The notes below the pieces were generated by a model. The model had not been told where the DNA came from. It searched no databases and was given only the letters and a program-made list of their open reading frames with translations. The translations under genes were made by a program, and so were the position numbers. Positions 27,881 through 36,169 of a stretch of DNA of 64,000 nt are shown one piece after another. The stretch comes from JALOLV01 sp046295175 (GTDB lineage Bacteria; Bacteroidota; Bacteroidia; Cytophagales; Spirosomataceae): NCBI GenBank assembly GCA_046295175.1, contig JBKBNY010000012.1:1-64000 (forward strand), written 5' to 3'. Each line of letters begins with the position of its first letter. The stretch's first letter is position 1.

Positions 27881-27898
27881 TTTTCAATTCCTTTGCCA
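27881..27898 (-). promoter_or_regulatory. Sigma-54-like promoter of the receiver-sugar transferase operon
   Basis: On the minus strand this reads TGGCAAAGGAATTGAAAA, i.e. TGG-N10-GAAA with the sigma-54 spacing. Its GG is 73.5 bp from the palindrome centre at 27970 and 37.5 bp from the ATG at 27859. The -12 dinucleotide is GA, where canonical sigma-54 promoters have GC. Confidence 0.55.
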
Positions 27899-27962
27899 GT
27901 TTGCTGTTTTTGTGTAAATTGCTGATAATCAATTATTTAATTTTTTGAATTAAAAATTTTAT

Positions 27963-27977
27963 TTCCATAATTTGGAA
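27963..27977. promoter_or_regulatory. Palindromic regulator site 1 (TTCCA-N5-TGGAA)
   Basis: TTCCATAATTTGGAA, inside a near-perfect 19-bp palindrome 27961-27979. A second half-site TGGAA is at 27993-27997, 20 bp further from the leftward promoter. It lies between two divergent genes and also over the -33 region of the rightward regulator gene. Confidence 0.7.
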
Positions 27978-27986
27978 ATATTCTTT

Positions 27987-27994
27987 TATGTTTG
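27987..27994 (+). promoter_or_regulatory. -7 box of the sigma-54 response regulator gene
   Basis: TATGTTTG is a perfect TAnnTTTG box 30 bp before the ATG at 28024. No TTG is found at the normal -33 distance; that place is taken by the palindrome, and the extra half-site overlaps the box itself. This suits autorepression. Confidence 0.5.
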
Positions 27995-28023
27995 GAAATT
28001 TATTAAAAATTGGATAGCCAAAT

Positions 28024-29370
28024 ATGGATAACTCACAAACCATTTTTATTGTAGAAGACGATGCTTTTTATGGAGCGATGCTCGAATATCATTTGACGCT
28101 CAATCCAGATTATACTGTCGAAAGATTTGAGACAGGTAAAAGTCTTTTGGATAACCTTTACCGAAGACCAATCGTAATTACGCTTGATTATTCTTTACCT
28201 GATATGGATGGCGAAACGGTTTTGAAAAGAATCCAAAAAGAATATCCCGATATACCTGTCATTATTATTTCGGGGCAGGAGGATATTGCTACGGCCGTCC
28301 AATTATTAAAAAATGGTGCTTATGATTACATAGTTAAAGATGCCAATACAAAAGAAAGACTTTGGAATTCAATTCTGAAAATTAAAGAAACTCAAGAACT
28401 CCGTGCCGAAATCTCTCAATTGCGAGAAGAAGTCCGTGAGAAGTACGAGTTTGATAAAGCCATAAAAGGTAGTAGTCCTGCATTACAGAGGGTTTTCAAT
28501 TTGATGGAAAAAGCCTCAAAAAGCAATATAAACGTTTCTATTTATGGTGAAACGGGTACAGGTAAAGAATTAGTCGCAAAAGCAATCCATCATAATTCAG
28601 CTCGTAATAAAAAACCTTTTGTTGCGGTCAATATGGCAGCTATTCCTAAAGATTTGGTTGAAAGCGAACTTTTCGGTCACGAAAAAGGTGCATTTACTGG
28701 TGCAGTAAATCGTAGAATTGGAAAATTTGAAGAGGCTAATGGTGGCACGTTGTTCTTAGATGAGATTGGCGAAATGGAAATGACGATGCAAGCTAAAATA
28801 CTGAGAGTTTTGCAAGAACAAGAAATTACAAGGATTGGCGGAAATCAAGTCGTAAAAATTGATGTTAGAATCGTTGTCGCTACCCACCGAAACCTCGCCG
28901 AGGAGGTACAGAAAGGTAATTTTAGAGAAGATTTGTACTACCGTTTGTTGGGTTTGAACTTACAACTGCCCCCGTTGCGTGAGCGAGGCAACGATATTGT
29001 ATTGCTTTCTAAGTTTTTTATTGAAGAATATTGTAAAAAAAATAAGTTACCCAAAATCAGTTTGAGTAGCGAGGCCTCACAAAAATTATTGGGATATTCT
29101 TTTCCGGGAAACGTGAGAGAATTGAAGGCTATTATTGAACTTGCCTGTGTTATGGCAATTGATGATACAATTAGTGCTGACGACATTACATTTAATTCGA
29201 TTAAACCTGAGGGGGCTTTTTTGCTCGAAGAGGTTACGCTACGAGAATACACTCGTCGAATCATTCGACACTTTTTAAACAAGTATGATAATGATGTGCT
29301 TTTGGTAGCTGACAAATTAGATGTTGGTAAATCTACCATTTATAATATGATTAAAAGTGGTGAACTTTAA
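28024..29370 (+). CDS. Sigma-54-dependent response regulator (NtrC-type enhancer-binding protein)
   Basis: A 448-residue activator with three domains. The receiver (1-120) has EDD at 11-13, phospho-acceptor Asp55 in VITLDYSLPD and Lys105. The AAA+ domain (about 145-385) has Walker A GETGTGKE at 175-182, the sigma-54 contact loop GAFTGA at 222-227 and LFLDEIGEM as Walker B. The Fis-like helix-turn-helix is at about 405-448. GAFTGA is intact, so it should activate sigma-54 RNA polymerase. It stands alone inside the exopolysaccharide locus, and the four TTCCA-N5-TGGAA palindromes around it are its most likely targets. Confidence 0.96.
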   Translation: MDNSQTIFIVEDDAFYGAMLEYHLTLNPDYTVERFETGKSLLDNLYRRPIVITLDYSLPDMDGETVLKRIQKEYPDIPVIIISGQEDIATAVQLLKNGAYDYIVKDANTKERLWNSILKIKETQELRAEISQLREEVREKYEFDKAIKGSSPALQRVFNLMEKASKSNINVSIYGETGTGKELVAKAIHHNSARNKKPFVAVNMAAIPKDLVESELFGHEKGAFTGAVNRRIGKFEEANGGTLFLDEIGEMEMTMQAKILRVLQEQEITRIGGNQVVKIDVRIVVATHRNLAEEVQKGNFREDLYYRLLGLNLQLPPLRERGNDIVLLSKFFIEEYCKKNKLPKISLSSEASQKLLGYSFPGNVRELKAIIELACVMAIDDTISADDITFNSIKPEGAFLLEEVTLREYTRRIIRHFLNKYDNDVLLVADKLDVGKSTIYNMIKSGEL

Positions 29371-29397
29371 TCGAAATTGTCCAAAATTAAGAAAAAA

Positions 29398-29412
29398 TTC
29401 CAAAATATGGAA
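29398..29412. promoter_or_regulatory. Palindromic regulator site 2 (TTCCA-N5-TGGAA)
   Basis: TTCCAAAATATGGAA, with a half-site GTCCA at 29379-29383, exactly 19 bp upstream. The palindrome centre is 53.5 bp from the GG of the promoter element before the FIST gene. Confidence 0.7.
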
Positions 29413-29456
29413 GTTATTACAATTGCTTCGTATTGATTATCAGTATTTTATGATTT

Positions 29457-29474
29457 TGGTATAATTTCTGAAAC
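29457..29474 (+). promoter_or_regulatory. Sigma-54-like promoter of the FIST-kinase operon
   Basis: TGGTATAATTTCTGAAAC: TGG, ten bases, GAAA. The predicted start of transcription is near 29482, giving a short leader to ATG 29495 (or about 25 bases to ATG 29507). Confidence 0.55.
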
Positions 29475-29494
29475 TACAATTGGTACACGTGTAA

Positions 29495-30592
29495 ATGCCC
29501 CAATTAATGTACTTTAGAACGATAGCCGAAATAACACAAGATAATTTACGGAGCCTTAAAGAAGGTGACCGCTATCTTCTTATTTTTATTGCTGAAAAAA
29601 CAGCCTCAGAAGCTAATTCTTTGATAGATTTATTAAACGAAAATGAATTGAAGTTTTTTGGTGGAATCTATCCTACAATTATTCAAGATACATCAAATTA
29701 CCATGAAGGCTTTATTATCATTACAATTCCGAATGTTCGAGAGATTGTAAAGTTTTCGGTTAAGGATGAATCATCATTTAAAGAAATCAAGAATCTTGAA
29801 TCAATCAACACAGCAATTTTGTTGATTGATGCGATGGTTTCTGAAACAGATACATTACTTAAAAAAATCTACGGCTTACTTAACAATGAGATAAACATAG
29901 TGGGCGGGGGAGCTGGTTTTATGACTTTTGAGCAACAGCCTTGTATCTTTACAAATGATGGCATGTTTGAAGACGGAGCTATTTTGGCATTGTTTGAGAG
30001 TAAAAGTAAAATTGGAGTAAAACACGGATGGGAGGTTTTTGCAGGGCCATTTGTCGCTACATCAACCGAAAAAAATATTATTAAAGAACTCAACTGGAGA
30101 CCTGCCTACGAAGTATATAAGGAAGTAATTGAGGGAAATTCAGATAATAACTTTTCAGAAACCGAATTTATTGATATTGCAAAGATTTTTCCATTTGGCA
30201 TATATAAAGAAGGTGCCGAATTTGTAGTACGTGACCCAATCGCTGTCAACGAAAACGGTGAAATTATTTGCATCTCGGAAGTTCCAGAAAATTCAACATT
30301 GCAAATTCTTACTGGAGACCCCGAAAAATTAATCATGGCCGCTAAAGATGTTGCAAAACAAACCATCGAAGAACAAGAAGATTCGGCTTGTTTAATGGTT
30401 TTTGATTGCATAACGCGTGTAATGTATCTCGACGAGCAGTTTGAACAAGAGCTTGTTGCAATGAAAAGTGTTTACTCTGATAAGAAATGTAGGATTCGGG
30501 GTGTATCAACTTTAGGTGAAATTGCATCTTCGGGCATGGGATTTGTGGATTTCTACAATAAAACAATTGTAGCAAGTAGCCTCTTTGACTGA
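29495..30592 (+). CDS. FIST-domain sensor protein
   Basis: A 365-residue soluble protein with FIST N- and C-terminal domains. Visible are the N-domain core (LLIFIAEKTASEA, ELKFFGGIYPTIIQD), the glycine-rich turn IVGGGAGFMTFEQQP, KIGVKHGWEVFAGPF and the C-domain (GIYKEGAEFVVRDP, STLQILTGDPEKL, ACLMVFDCITRVMYL, VSTLGEIASSGMG). FIST domains are thought to bind small molecules and pair with kinases or cyclases. It has no output domain, and its stop overlaps the hybrid kinase start (TGATG), so it probably passes its signal to that kinase. ATG 29507 is an alternative start. Confidence 0.9.
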   Translation: MPQLMYFRTIAEITQDNLRSLKEGDRYLLIFIAEKTASEANSLIDLLNENELKFFGGIYPTIIQDTSNYHEGFIIITIPNVREIVKFSVKDESSFKEIKNLESINTAILLIDAMVSETDTLLKKIYGLLNNEINIVGGGAGFMTFEQQPCIFTNDGMFEDGAILALFESKSKIGVKHGWEVFAGPFVATSTEKNIIKELNWRPAYEVYKEVIEGNSDNNFSETEFIDIAKIFPFGIYKEGAEFVVRDPIAVNENGEIICISEVPENSTLQILTGDPEKLIMAAKDVAKQTIEEQEDSACLMVFDCITRVMYLDEQFEQELVAMKSVYSDKKCRIRGVSTLGEIASSGMGFVDFYNKTIVASSLFD

Positions 30593-33048
30593 TGGAATCC
30601 GGAATTAAAATAGATGTAGCTCGTGAAATCTCATTATTGTATGAATTATCACTTTCAATAGGTAATTCGCTCGACCTCAAAAAAAATTGTTCAGATTTTT
30701 TGGGTGTGTGGATGCGTCAAAAGAATATTGACTTTGGCTCAGTTTGGCTCAAAAATGAAGTTTTAAACTTGCCAAATCCAGAGAATTATAGTTTAGTTTA
30801 TGCAAATCCTGAGTTTAGAGTCGATAAAAAAGAAATTACACCTAACCACTATTTTTTGAGTAATCTATCTATGAGTGATGCCATTTCGATTAATAGCGAA
30901 ATGGCTCATTTTCAGGATGTTATCACCGAAAAAAATATTTCGGGTGGTTGCTATTGGATTTTATCATTGCCCAATCTTGGGTTTATAAAATTTTATTTTA
31001 GCTCGCTTAACCTCTCTCAAACTGCTTTTAATGTTAATGAAGTAAAAAAGGCAAGCAAAGTGATTCGCAAATTTGCAATTACTTTGCAGTCCTGCCTTTT
31101 ACACAACAAGGTTATTGAAGAAACCAATCAAAAGAATCGTTATCAATCCGAGTTAAAAAAACTCGCCGTAGTTGCCGAAAAAACTGACAACGCCATAGTT
31201 ATTTCAAATGCCAAGGGGCAAATAGAATGGGTTAATCGAGGGTTTACTCAAATAACAGGGTATGTTCTTGATGAGGTTTATGGAAAAACCCCAGGTGAAG
31301 TTCTACAAGGTAAAGATACTAATCCAGAGACTCGTAATTTCATAGGTGAGCAATTGCGGCAGCGAAATAGTTTTCGTTCAGAAATATTGAATTATTCGAA
31401 GAGTGGAGAAAAATATTGGGTAGATTTATCAATTCAACCCATTTTTGACGATTCTGGAAACTTGACTAATTTCATTGCGGTTGAATCGGATATTACCGAA
31501 AGAAAAAATTATGAATCACAGCTTCATGAGGCTAAAGAGAAAGCTGAGGAGGCAAGTCGTATCAAACAAGAATTTTTGGCGGTTGTGAGTCACGAGATTC
31601 GCACACCGCTCAATGCCATTTTGGGTATGACAAACCTGATTCAGAAAACTTCCCTAAATCCGTTACAATCTGATTATATCAATACTATTCAAATTTCAGC
31701 CGATAATCTTCAGTCAATCATTAATAGTATTTTAGATTTTTCTAAGATTGAAGCTGGTAATATGACAATTCAGAAGATTCCTTTCAATCTCAAGAAAATT
31801 CTTCAAAATATTGTCAATAGTAATGAGTTCAAGGCAGAGCAAAAAGGCATCGGACTCTTTTTGAAATTTGATGAAAAACTGAATGTGACATTACTCGGTG
31901 ATTCTATACGTTTGAGTCAAGTTTTACTAAATTTGGTAAGTAATGCCATCAAGTTTACCGAAGATGGTCAAATTACTCTTGAAGCTCGACTTGTAACCAA
32001 AATGAATAATGCATTGGTTGTGGAGTTCAATGTTATTGATACAGGTAAGGGAATAGCCCCAAATAAGCAGAAAATAATTTTTGATAGTTTTACACAAGAA
32101 GATTCAAGTATCAGTCGTAAATACGGCGGAACTGGCTTAGGTCTTAGCATTTCAAAAGAATTAGTGCAGCTAATGGGAGGAGATTTAAGAGTTAAAAGTG
32201 AATTGAATGAAGGTTCTACATTCACCTTTGTGGTTGGTTTCCCGATTAGCCTTGAGCCACTCGAAGAAGCAAAACAAAACAACGCTTCGAGTAATACTTT
32301 GGTCGGCAAAAAAATCTTATTAGTTGAAGACAATGCAATGAATCAGTTTTTTGCTCAAAAACTCTTGGAAGGTTGGGGAATGAAGGTGGATATTGCTCAA
32401 AACGGAAAAGAAGGGGTCGAGAAATTTAAATCAAAATTCTTTGATTGTATTTTGATGGATATACAGATGCCTGAAATGGATGGTTTTCAAGCAACTAAAA
32501 TAATCAGAACCGAAAGCTCTAAGGTGCCGATAATTGCTCTTACTGCTTTAATTGTTGACGAAGAAATTGAAAATTTTAGTAAGGTTGGAATGAATGATTA
32601 CATCGCTAAACCTTTTGCTGCCGAAGAATTACTCCAAAAATTGATTAAACATATCTCAAATACCCAGAGCTATTCGATAAAATCTACAAAGCCAAAAGTT
32701 GCTACTGAGGAGAAACTCTACAATAATCAATTGTTGAGTCAAATGATGAAAGGTAATGAGATACAAATCAAACAAATGGAAAAGCTGTTTGTCAAACAGT
32801 CTGAAGAAGCAATCAGTTTGTTGAACGAATATCGCGTTTCCAAAAATTGGAAAGAAATAGGCCAGTTAGCTCATAAGATAAAGGCATCGATAGATATGCT
32901 ACAAATTACTTCTTTGAAAAAGCCCATTCGACAACTCGAAGCTCTCAGCAAAGAAGAAACCGAATCGCCAGAAACTCAAAAATTGATTGATTTTACGACT
33001 GATATACTACTAAAAGTCTGTAATGAAATTTACGAATCACACCAATGA
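30592..33048 (+). CDS. Hybrid sensor histidine kinase (GAF-like, PAS, kinase, receiver, HPt)
   Basis: An 818-residue cytoplasmic hybrid kinase. Residues about 15-170 look like a GAF domain. A PAS domain spans 190-305 (IVISNAKGQIEWVNRGF...DITERK). The phospho-accepting His334 lies in VVSHEIRTPLNAI. The ATPase has GTGLGLSISKELVQLMGG. The receiver has LLVEDNAMNQ and LMDIQMPEMDG. A C-terminal HPt has LAHKIKASIDML. There are no membrane segments. The PAS lacks the LOV cysteine. It is translationally coupled to the FIST gene before it and overlaps the glycosyltransferase gene after it by 4 bases. Confidence 0.94.
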   Translation: MESGIKIDVAREISLLYELSLSIGNSLDLKKNCSDFLGVWMRQKNIDFGSVWLKNEVLNLPNPENYSLVYANPEFRVDKKEITPNHYFLSNLSMSDAISINSEMAHFQDVITEKNISGGCYWILSLPNLGFIKFYFSSLNLSQTAFNVNEVKKASKVIRKFAITLQSCLLHNKVIEETNQKNRYQSELKKLAVVAEKTDNAIVISNAKGQIEWVNRGFTQITGYVLDEVYGKTPGEVLQGKDTNPETRNFIGEQLRQRNSFRSEILNYSKSGEKYWVDLSIQPIFDDSGNLTNFIAVESDITERKNYESQLHEAKEKAEEASRIKQEFLAVVSHEIRTPLNAILGMTNLIQKTSLNPLQSDYINTIQISADNLQSIINSILDFSKIEAGNMTIQKIPFNLKKILQNIVNSNEFKAEQKGIGLFLKFDEKLNVTLLGDSIRLSQVLLNLVSNAIKFTEDGQITLEARLVTKMNNALVVEFNVIDTGKGIAPNKQKIIFDSFTQEDSSISRKYGGTGLGLSISKELVQLMGGDLRVKSELNEGSTFTFVVGFPISLEPLEEAKQNNASSNTLVGKKILLVEDNAMNQFFAQKLLEGWGMKVDIAQNGKEGVEKFKSKFFDCILMDIQMPEMDGFQATKIIRTESSKVPIIALTALIVDEEIENFSKVGMNDYIAKPFAAEELLQKLIKHISNTQSYSIKSTKPKVATEEKLYNNQLLSQMMKGNEIQIKQMEKLFVKQSEEAISLLNEYRVSKNWKEIGQLAHKIKASIDMLQITSLKKPIRQLEALSKEETESPETQKLIDFTTDILLKVCNEIYESHQ

Positions 33049-33929
33049 ATACACCATTAGTTTCTATCATTACTGTCAATTTTCATCAGACAGAAGTGAC
33101 TTGTGAATTGCTGTTATCACTACAAAAAATTACCTATCCCAATATTGAAATTTGGGTTGTGGATAATCATTCTAATGGAACACTCAAAGAAAAGCTTAGT
33201 GAACAATTCCCACGCGTAAATGTTATTGAAAGCCGTGAAAATTTAGGTTTTGCTGGTGGAAATAACTTAGCAATCACTCAAGCAAAAGGTGAGTTTTTGA
33301 TGTTTTTGAATAACGATACAGAAGTTTCACCCAATTTTTTGGAGCCGTTAATTGCTACAATGAATTCTGACGAAAATATTGCTATTTGCTCATCAAAGTT
33401 ACATTATTTTCACACGCCAAATACCATTCAATATGCTGGTTCTTCTGATTTGCATCCCATCAAAATTCAAAGTTTTAGTATAGGATTCAAAGAAGAAGAT
33501 AAGGGTCAATATAACAAAACCATTCAAACTAACTTAGCTCACGGGGCGGCAATGATGGTTCGGAGGTCCGCAATTCAAAAAGTCGGACTAATGCCAGAGG
33601 AGTTTTTTCTTTATTATGAAGAAATTGATTGGTGTCTTCAATTCCGAAAGGCTGGATACAAAATATTTTTTGTTCCAGATTCACTCGTATTACATAAAGA
33701 ATCAATCAGTGTAGGCAAACAAAGTGCTGTGCAGGTTTACTACAAAACCCGCAATAGAATTCTTCTTGCTCGCAAATGGCGAAGTGGTTTTTCAAAAATT
33801 ATTGCCTTGACGTATTTAGCTTTGGTAGCAATTAGAGATTTGACTAAATATTTGTTGACCAAGAAGAATGTTTTTTTGAAAATTTATTGGGATGCTTTGG
33901 TCTGGAATCTCCAAGGCAAATGGAAATAA
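33045..33929 (+). CDS. Glycosyltransferase family 2 (rhamnosyltransferase-like)
   Basis: A 294-residue soluble GT2 protein of the WbbL/rhamnosyltransferase type. The N-terminus is VSIITVNFHQTEVTCELLLSL with VVDNHSNG. The DxD region is FLMFLNNDTEVSPNFLE and the acceptor region is MPEEFFLYYEEIDWCLQFRKAGY. It lies in one operon with the FIST protein and hybrid kinase (ATGA overlap). This places an enzyme of polymer assembly directly under the same promoter as its sensor. Confidence 0.92.
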   Translation: MNTPLVSIITVNFHQTEVTCELLLSLQKITYPNIEIWVVDNHSNGTLKEKLSEQFPRVNVIESRENLGFAGGNNLAITQAKGEFLMFLNNDTEVSPNFLEPLIATMNSDENIAICSSKLHYFHTPNTIQYAGSSDLHPIKIQSFSIGFKEEDKGQYNKTIQTNLAHGAAMMVRRSAIQKVGLMPEEFFLYYEEIDWCLQFRKAGYKIFFVPDSLVLHKESISVGKQSAVQVYYKTRNRILLARKWRSGFSKIIALTYLALVAIRDLTKYLLTKKNVFLKIYWDALVWNLQGKWK

Positions 33930-33951
33930 TGATTCCAAAAATGCCCAAAAA

Positions 33952-33966
33952 TTCCATAAAATGGAA
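33952..33966. promoter_or_regulatory. Palindromic regulator site 3 (TTCCA-N5-TGGAA)
   Basis: TTCCATAAAATGGAA, with another TTCCA at 33933-33937, exactly 19 bp upstream. The centre is 64.5 bp from the GG of the promoter element before the LruC gene. Confidence 0.7.
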
Positions 33967-34021
33967 AGTTTCTTAAATTTGAAAATTGTTAAATGTCTTG
34001 TAATCAACGATTTATGTTTTC

Positions 34022-34039
34022 TGGAATAGCTATTGAAAT
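34022..34039 (+). promoter_or_regulatory. Sigma-54-like promoter of the LruC lipoprotein gene
   Basis: TGGAATAGCTATTGAAAT: TGG, ten bases, GAAA. TTGA replaces the canonical TTGC. The predicted leader is about 22 bases to ATG 34069. Confidence 0.55.
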
Positions 34040-34068
34040 ATGATGGGTAAAATAAACCATCTTAAACA

Positions 34069-36126
34069 ATGAAAAAAATAGTTTTATTCGTAGTATCAGT
34101 ATTTACATTATCCTCGTGTCTTCCGGGTGCCGACGAGATTCTACTTACCAAGCCGAATTCAGATATTGCCATTGAGAATCTTAATATTTCTCCAGAGTTT
34201 GATTTCAAAAATTCAGATAAAGTACTTATCAGAGTAACAATTTTGAATGGACAAGATAAGCCATTGAAGTCAATACCTTTCTCAATTGTGACTGAACCCA
34301 AAGGCGAAGTGATTTTTTCGGGAATGACCAATCAGAATGGAATCGTTGAGATTACAAAAGAAATTGGAAACCACATTAAACAGCTTTCTTTCAAAACAGA
34401 TTTGATTGGTGTTCCGAATAGCCTTACCGTAAATATTGTCAATAAAAGAGCAATATTTCAAATTGGTGGAAGTGCCCCAAGTACTTCAATGTTTGTCGAA
34501 AATGAAAATGACGAATTGAACAACTTGCGTGTAGGCGGTGAATATGGCACCGAGCAAAATGGCTTGCCTGAAATTAAAACCTTAGGCTCTTGGAGTTCGA
34601 GTGGAGTTCCGAGATATTTGGAATCAACTAATGAAAATATCACATCAGAATTCCTTCAAGATATTTCGGCAAGTTTACCCGAAGGAAAGCCGCTTACTTC
34701 AAGCCATCCTGATTATTTGAAAAATGACAAGCCAACATCATTATTTATTACCGAAAAAGCAGAAGTTTGGATTACTTTTGTACATGAGGGAGCTGGTTGG
34801 TTGAATTCTTTAGGTTTTTACACTTTTGACCCTAAAAATCCTCCAAAGAAAATTGACGAGATTAAAAACATGACGATGGTTTTTCCGAATGTTTCTTATG
34901 CTGGAAGTGGTGGCGGATTGGTTTCAGGAAACAAAGTTAAAATCGGTGTTTTCAATGAAGGTGTTGGCATAGGCTTCTTCTTATTGGCAAATGCATTCAA
35001 AGACGGTAAAGTAGGTAGTGGTTTTTACGCTCATTTTAGTCATTCAAACCTCAACGTAGAATCAAAAGAAGAATTACGTCGTCACATTGTCTTGTTGGAT
35101 GATACAAAATCAAACAGATTATTACTTTCAATTGAGGATGTGAGCCGCGAAAATAAGCCAATTGGTTGCGATAACGACTTCAATGATGCAGTCTTCTTTG
35201 TAACTTCTAATCCTATCAGAGCAATTGAAAACCCTGAAATCCCGAAAATGGATACATTCAAAGATTCGGATGGAGATGGAGTAGGTGATACCCGTGACGA
35301 GTTTCCAAGAGACCCATCAAGAGCTTTTTCTTCTTATACACCATCAAAAAGTACATTTGGTTCTTTAGCGTACGAAGATTTGTGGCCATCGAAAGGAGAT
35401 TACGATTTCAATGATTTAGTTTTAGATTATCAAGTTCAAGAGATATTTAATGCTCAGAATCAAGTTGTTGACATCAAAATGAAATCGGTCATTCGTGCAG
35501 TTGGAGCATCTTTCAGAAATGGTTGGGGTTTTGAATTACCTGTTGAGGCTTCGACGGTAAAAAGAGTAACTGGTCAATCTTTGAATAATGGTTACATAAA
35601 AACATCTTCTAATGGTACCGAAGCCGGACAATCAAAAGCCGTAATCATGGTATTCGATGATGCATTCGATAAAATTAAAAGAGTGGGTGCTGATTTTGTG
35701 AATACAGTCGAAAAACAGCCGTTTTCGCAAGGTGATACAATGACTGTTACGGTTGAGTTCAATTCACCGATTTCATCAAATAGTCTTGGTACTGCCCCAT
35801 ATAATCCATTCATGGTAGTCAATAGAGAACGTGGCAAAGAGGTTCATTTACCAAATTACACTCCAACCGAAAAAGCTGATTTGAAACTTTTTGGAACTTC
35901 GCACGACCGTTCACAGCCTTTAAAAGGAATTTATTACAAAAACTGGAGAAATTTACCGTGGGCTGTTCATTTACCAGTAAGTTTTGATTATCCTTTTGAG
36001 AAAAAAGATATTTTGAGTGGGCACGTTTATTTCGGAAAATGGGCCGAAAGTGGAGGTACACAATTTGCAGATTGGTATTTAGATAAGTCTGGATATAGAA
36101 ATTTGGAAAATATTTATAGAAAGTGA
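34069..36126 (+). CDS. LruC/DUF4114-domain surface lipoprotein
   Basis: A 685-residue lipoprotein (signal MKKIVLFVVSVFTLSSC). Residues about 30-130 look like an Ig-like fold (VLIRVTILNGQDKPLKSIP). A DUF4114 region (about 235-385) includes SLGFYTFDP and the acidic GCDNDFNDAVFFV. A thrombospondin-type calcium motif DSDGDGVGDTRDEFPRDP (about 400-417) precedes the LruC domain (KGDYDFNDLVLDYQV and on). The DFND/DxDxD acids suggest calcium binding. It is probably exposed on the outer membrane. Sharing the operator/promoter design with the polymer genes makes it a candidate matrix or adhesion protein; this role is inference. Confidence 0.88.
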   Translation: MKKIVLFVVSVFTLSSCLPGADEILLTKPNSDIAIENLNISPEFDFKNSDKVLIRVTILNGQDKPLKSIPFSIVTEPKGEVIFSGMTNQNGIVEITKEIGNHIKQLSFKTDLIGVPNSLTVNIVNKRAIFQIGGSAPSTSMFVENENDELNNLRVGGEYGTEQNGLPEIKTLGSWSSSGVPRYLESTNENITSEFLQDISASLPEGKPLTSSHPDYLKNDKPTSLFITEKAEVWITFVHEGAGWLNSLGFYTFDPKNPPKKIDEIKNMTMVFPNVSYAGSGGGLVSGNKVKIGVFNEGVGIGFFLLANAFKDGKVGSGFYAHFSHSNLNVESKEELRRHIVLLDDTKSNRLLLSIEDVSRENKPIGCDNDFNDAVFFVTSNPIRAIENPEIPKMDTFKDSDGDGVGDTRDEFPRDPSRAFSSYTPSKSTFGSLAYEDLWPSKGDYDFNDLVLDYQVQEIFNAQNQVVDIKMKSVIRAVGASFRNGWGFELPVEASTVKRVTGQSLNNGYIKTSSNGTEAGQSKAVIMVFDDAFDKIKRVGADFVNTVEKQPFSQGDTMTVTVEFNSPISSNSLGTAPYNPFMVVNRERGKEVHLPNYTPTEKADLKLFGTSHDRSQPLKGIYYKNWRNLPWAVHLPVSFDYPFEKKDILSGHVYFGKWAESGGTQFADWYLDKSGYRNLENIYRK

Positions 36127-36130
36127 TTTT

Positions 36131-36157
36131 AGAAAAACGCCAATTTGGCGTTTTTCT
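36131..36157. terminator. Bidirectional terminator between the LruC gene and a hybrid kinase gene
   Basis: AGAAAAACGCCAA at 36131-36143 pairs with TTGGCGTTTTTCT at 36145-36157, with A- and T-runs on both sides. It lies just past two convergent stops. Confidence 0.88.
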
Positions 36158-36169
36158 TTTTTAATTATA

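Noticed and set aside
28938..29339. Antisense frame of 133 codons inside the sigma-54 regulator gene
   Set aside because: It lies fully opposite a well-conserved gene, has no recognisable domain and no promoter; it reflects codon bias.
29398..29480. Canonical TGGCAC-N5-TTGC sigma-54 promoter before the FIST gene
   Set aside because: TGGAAGTTATTACAATTGC has 14 bases between GG and GC where 10 are required. The TGG-N10-GAAA element at 29457 fits the spacing better.
30592..33048. PAS domain of the FIST-linked kinase as a LOV blue-light sensor
   Set aside because: The segment reads GKTPGEVLQGKDT; the flavin-linking cysteine of the NCRFLQ motif is missing.
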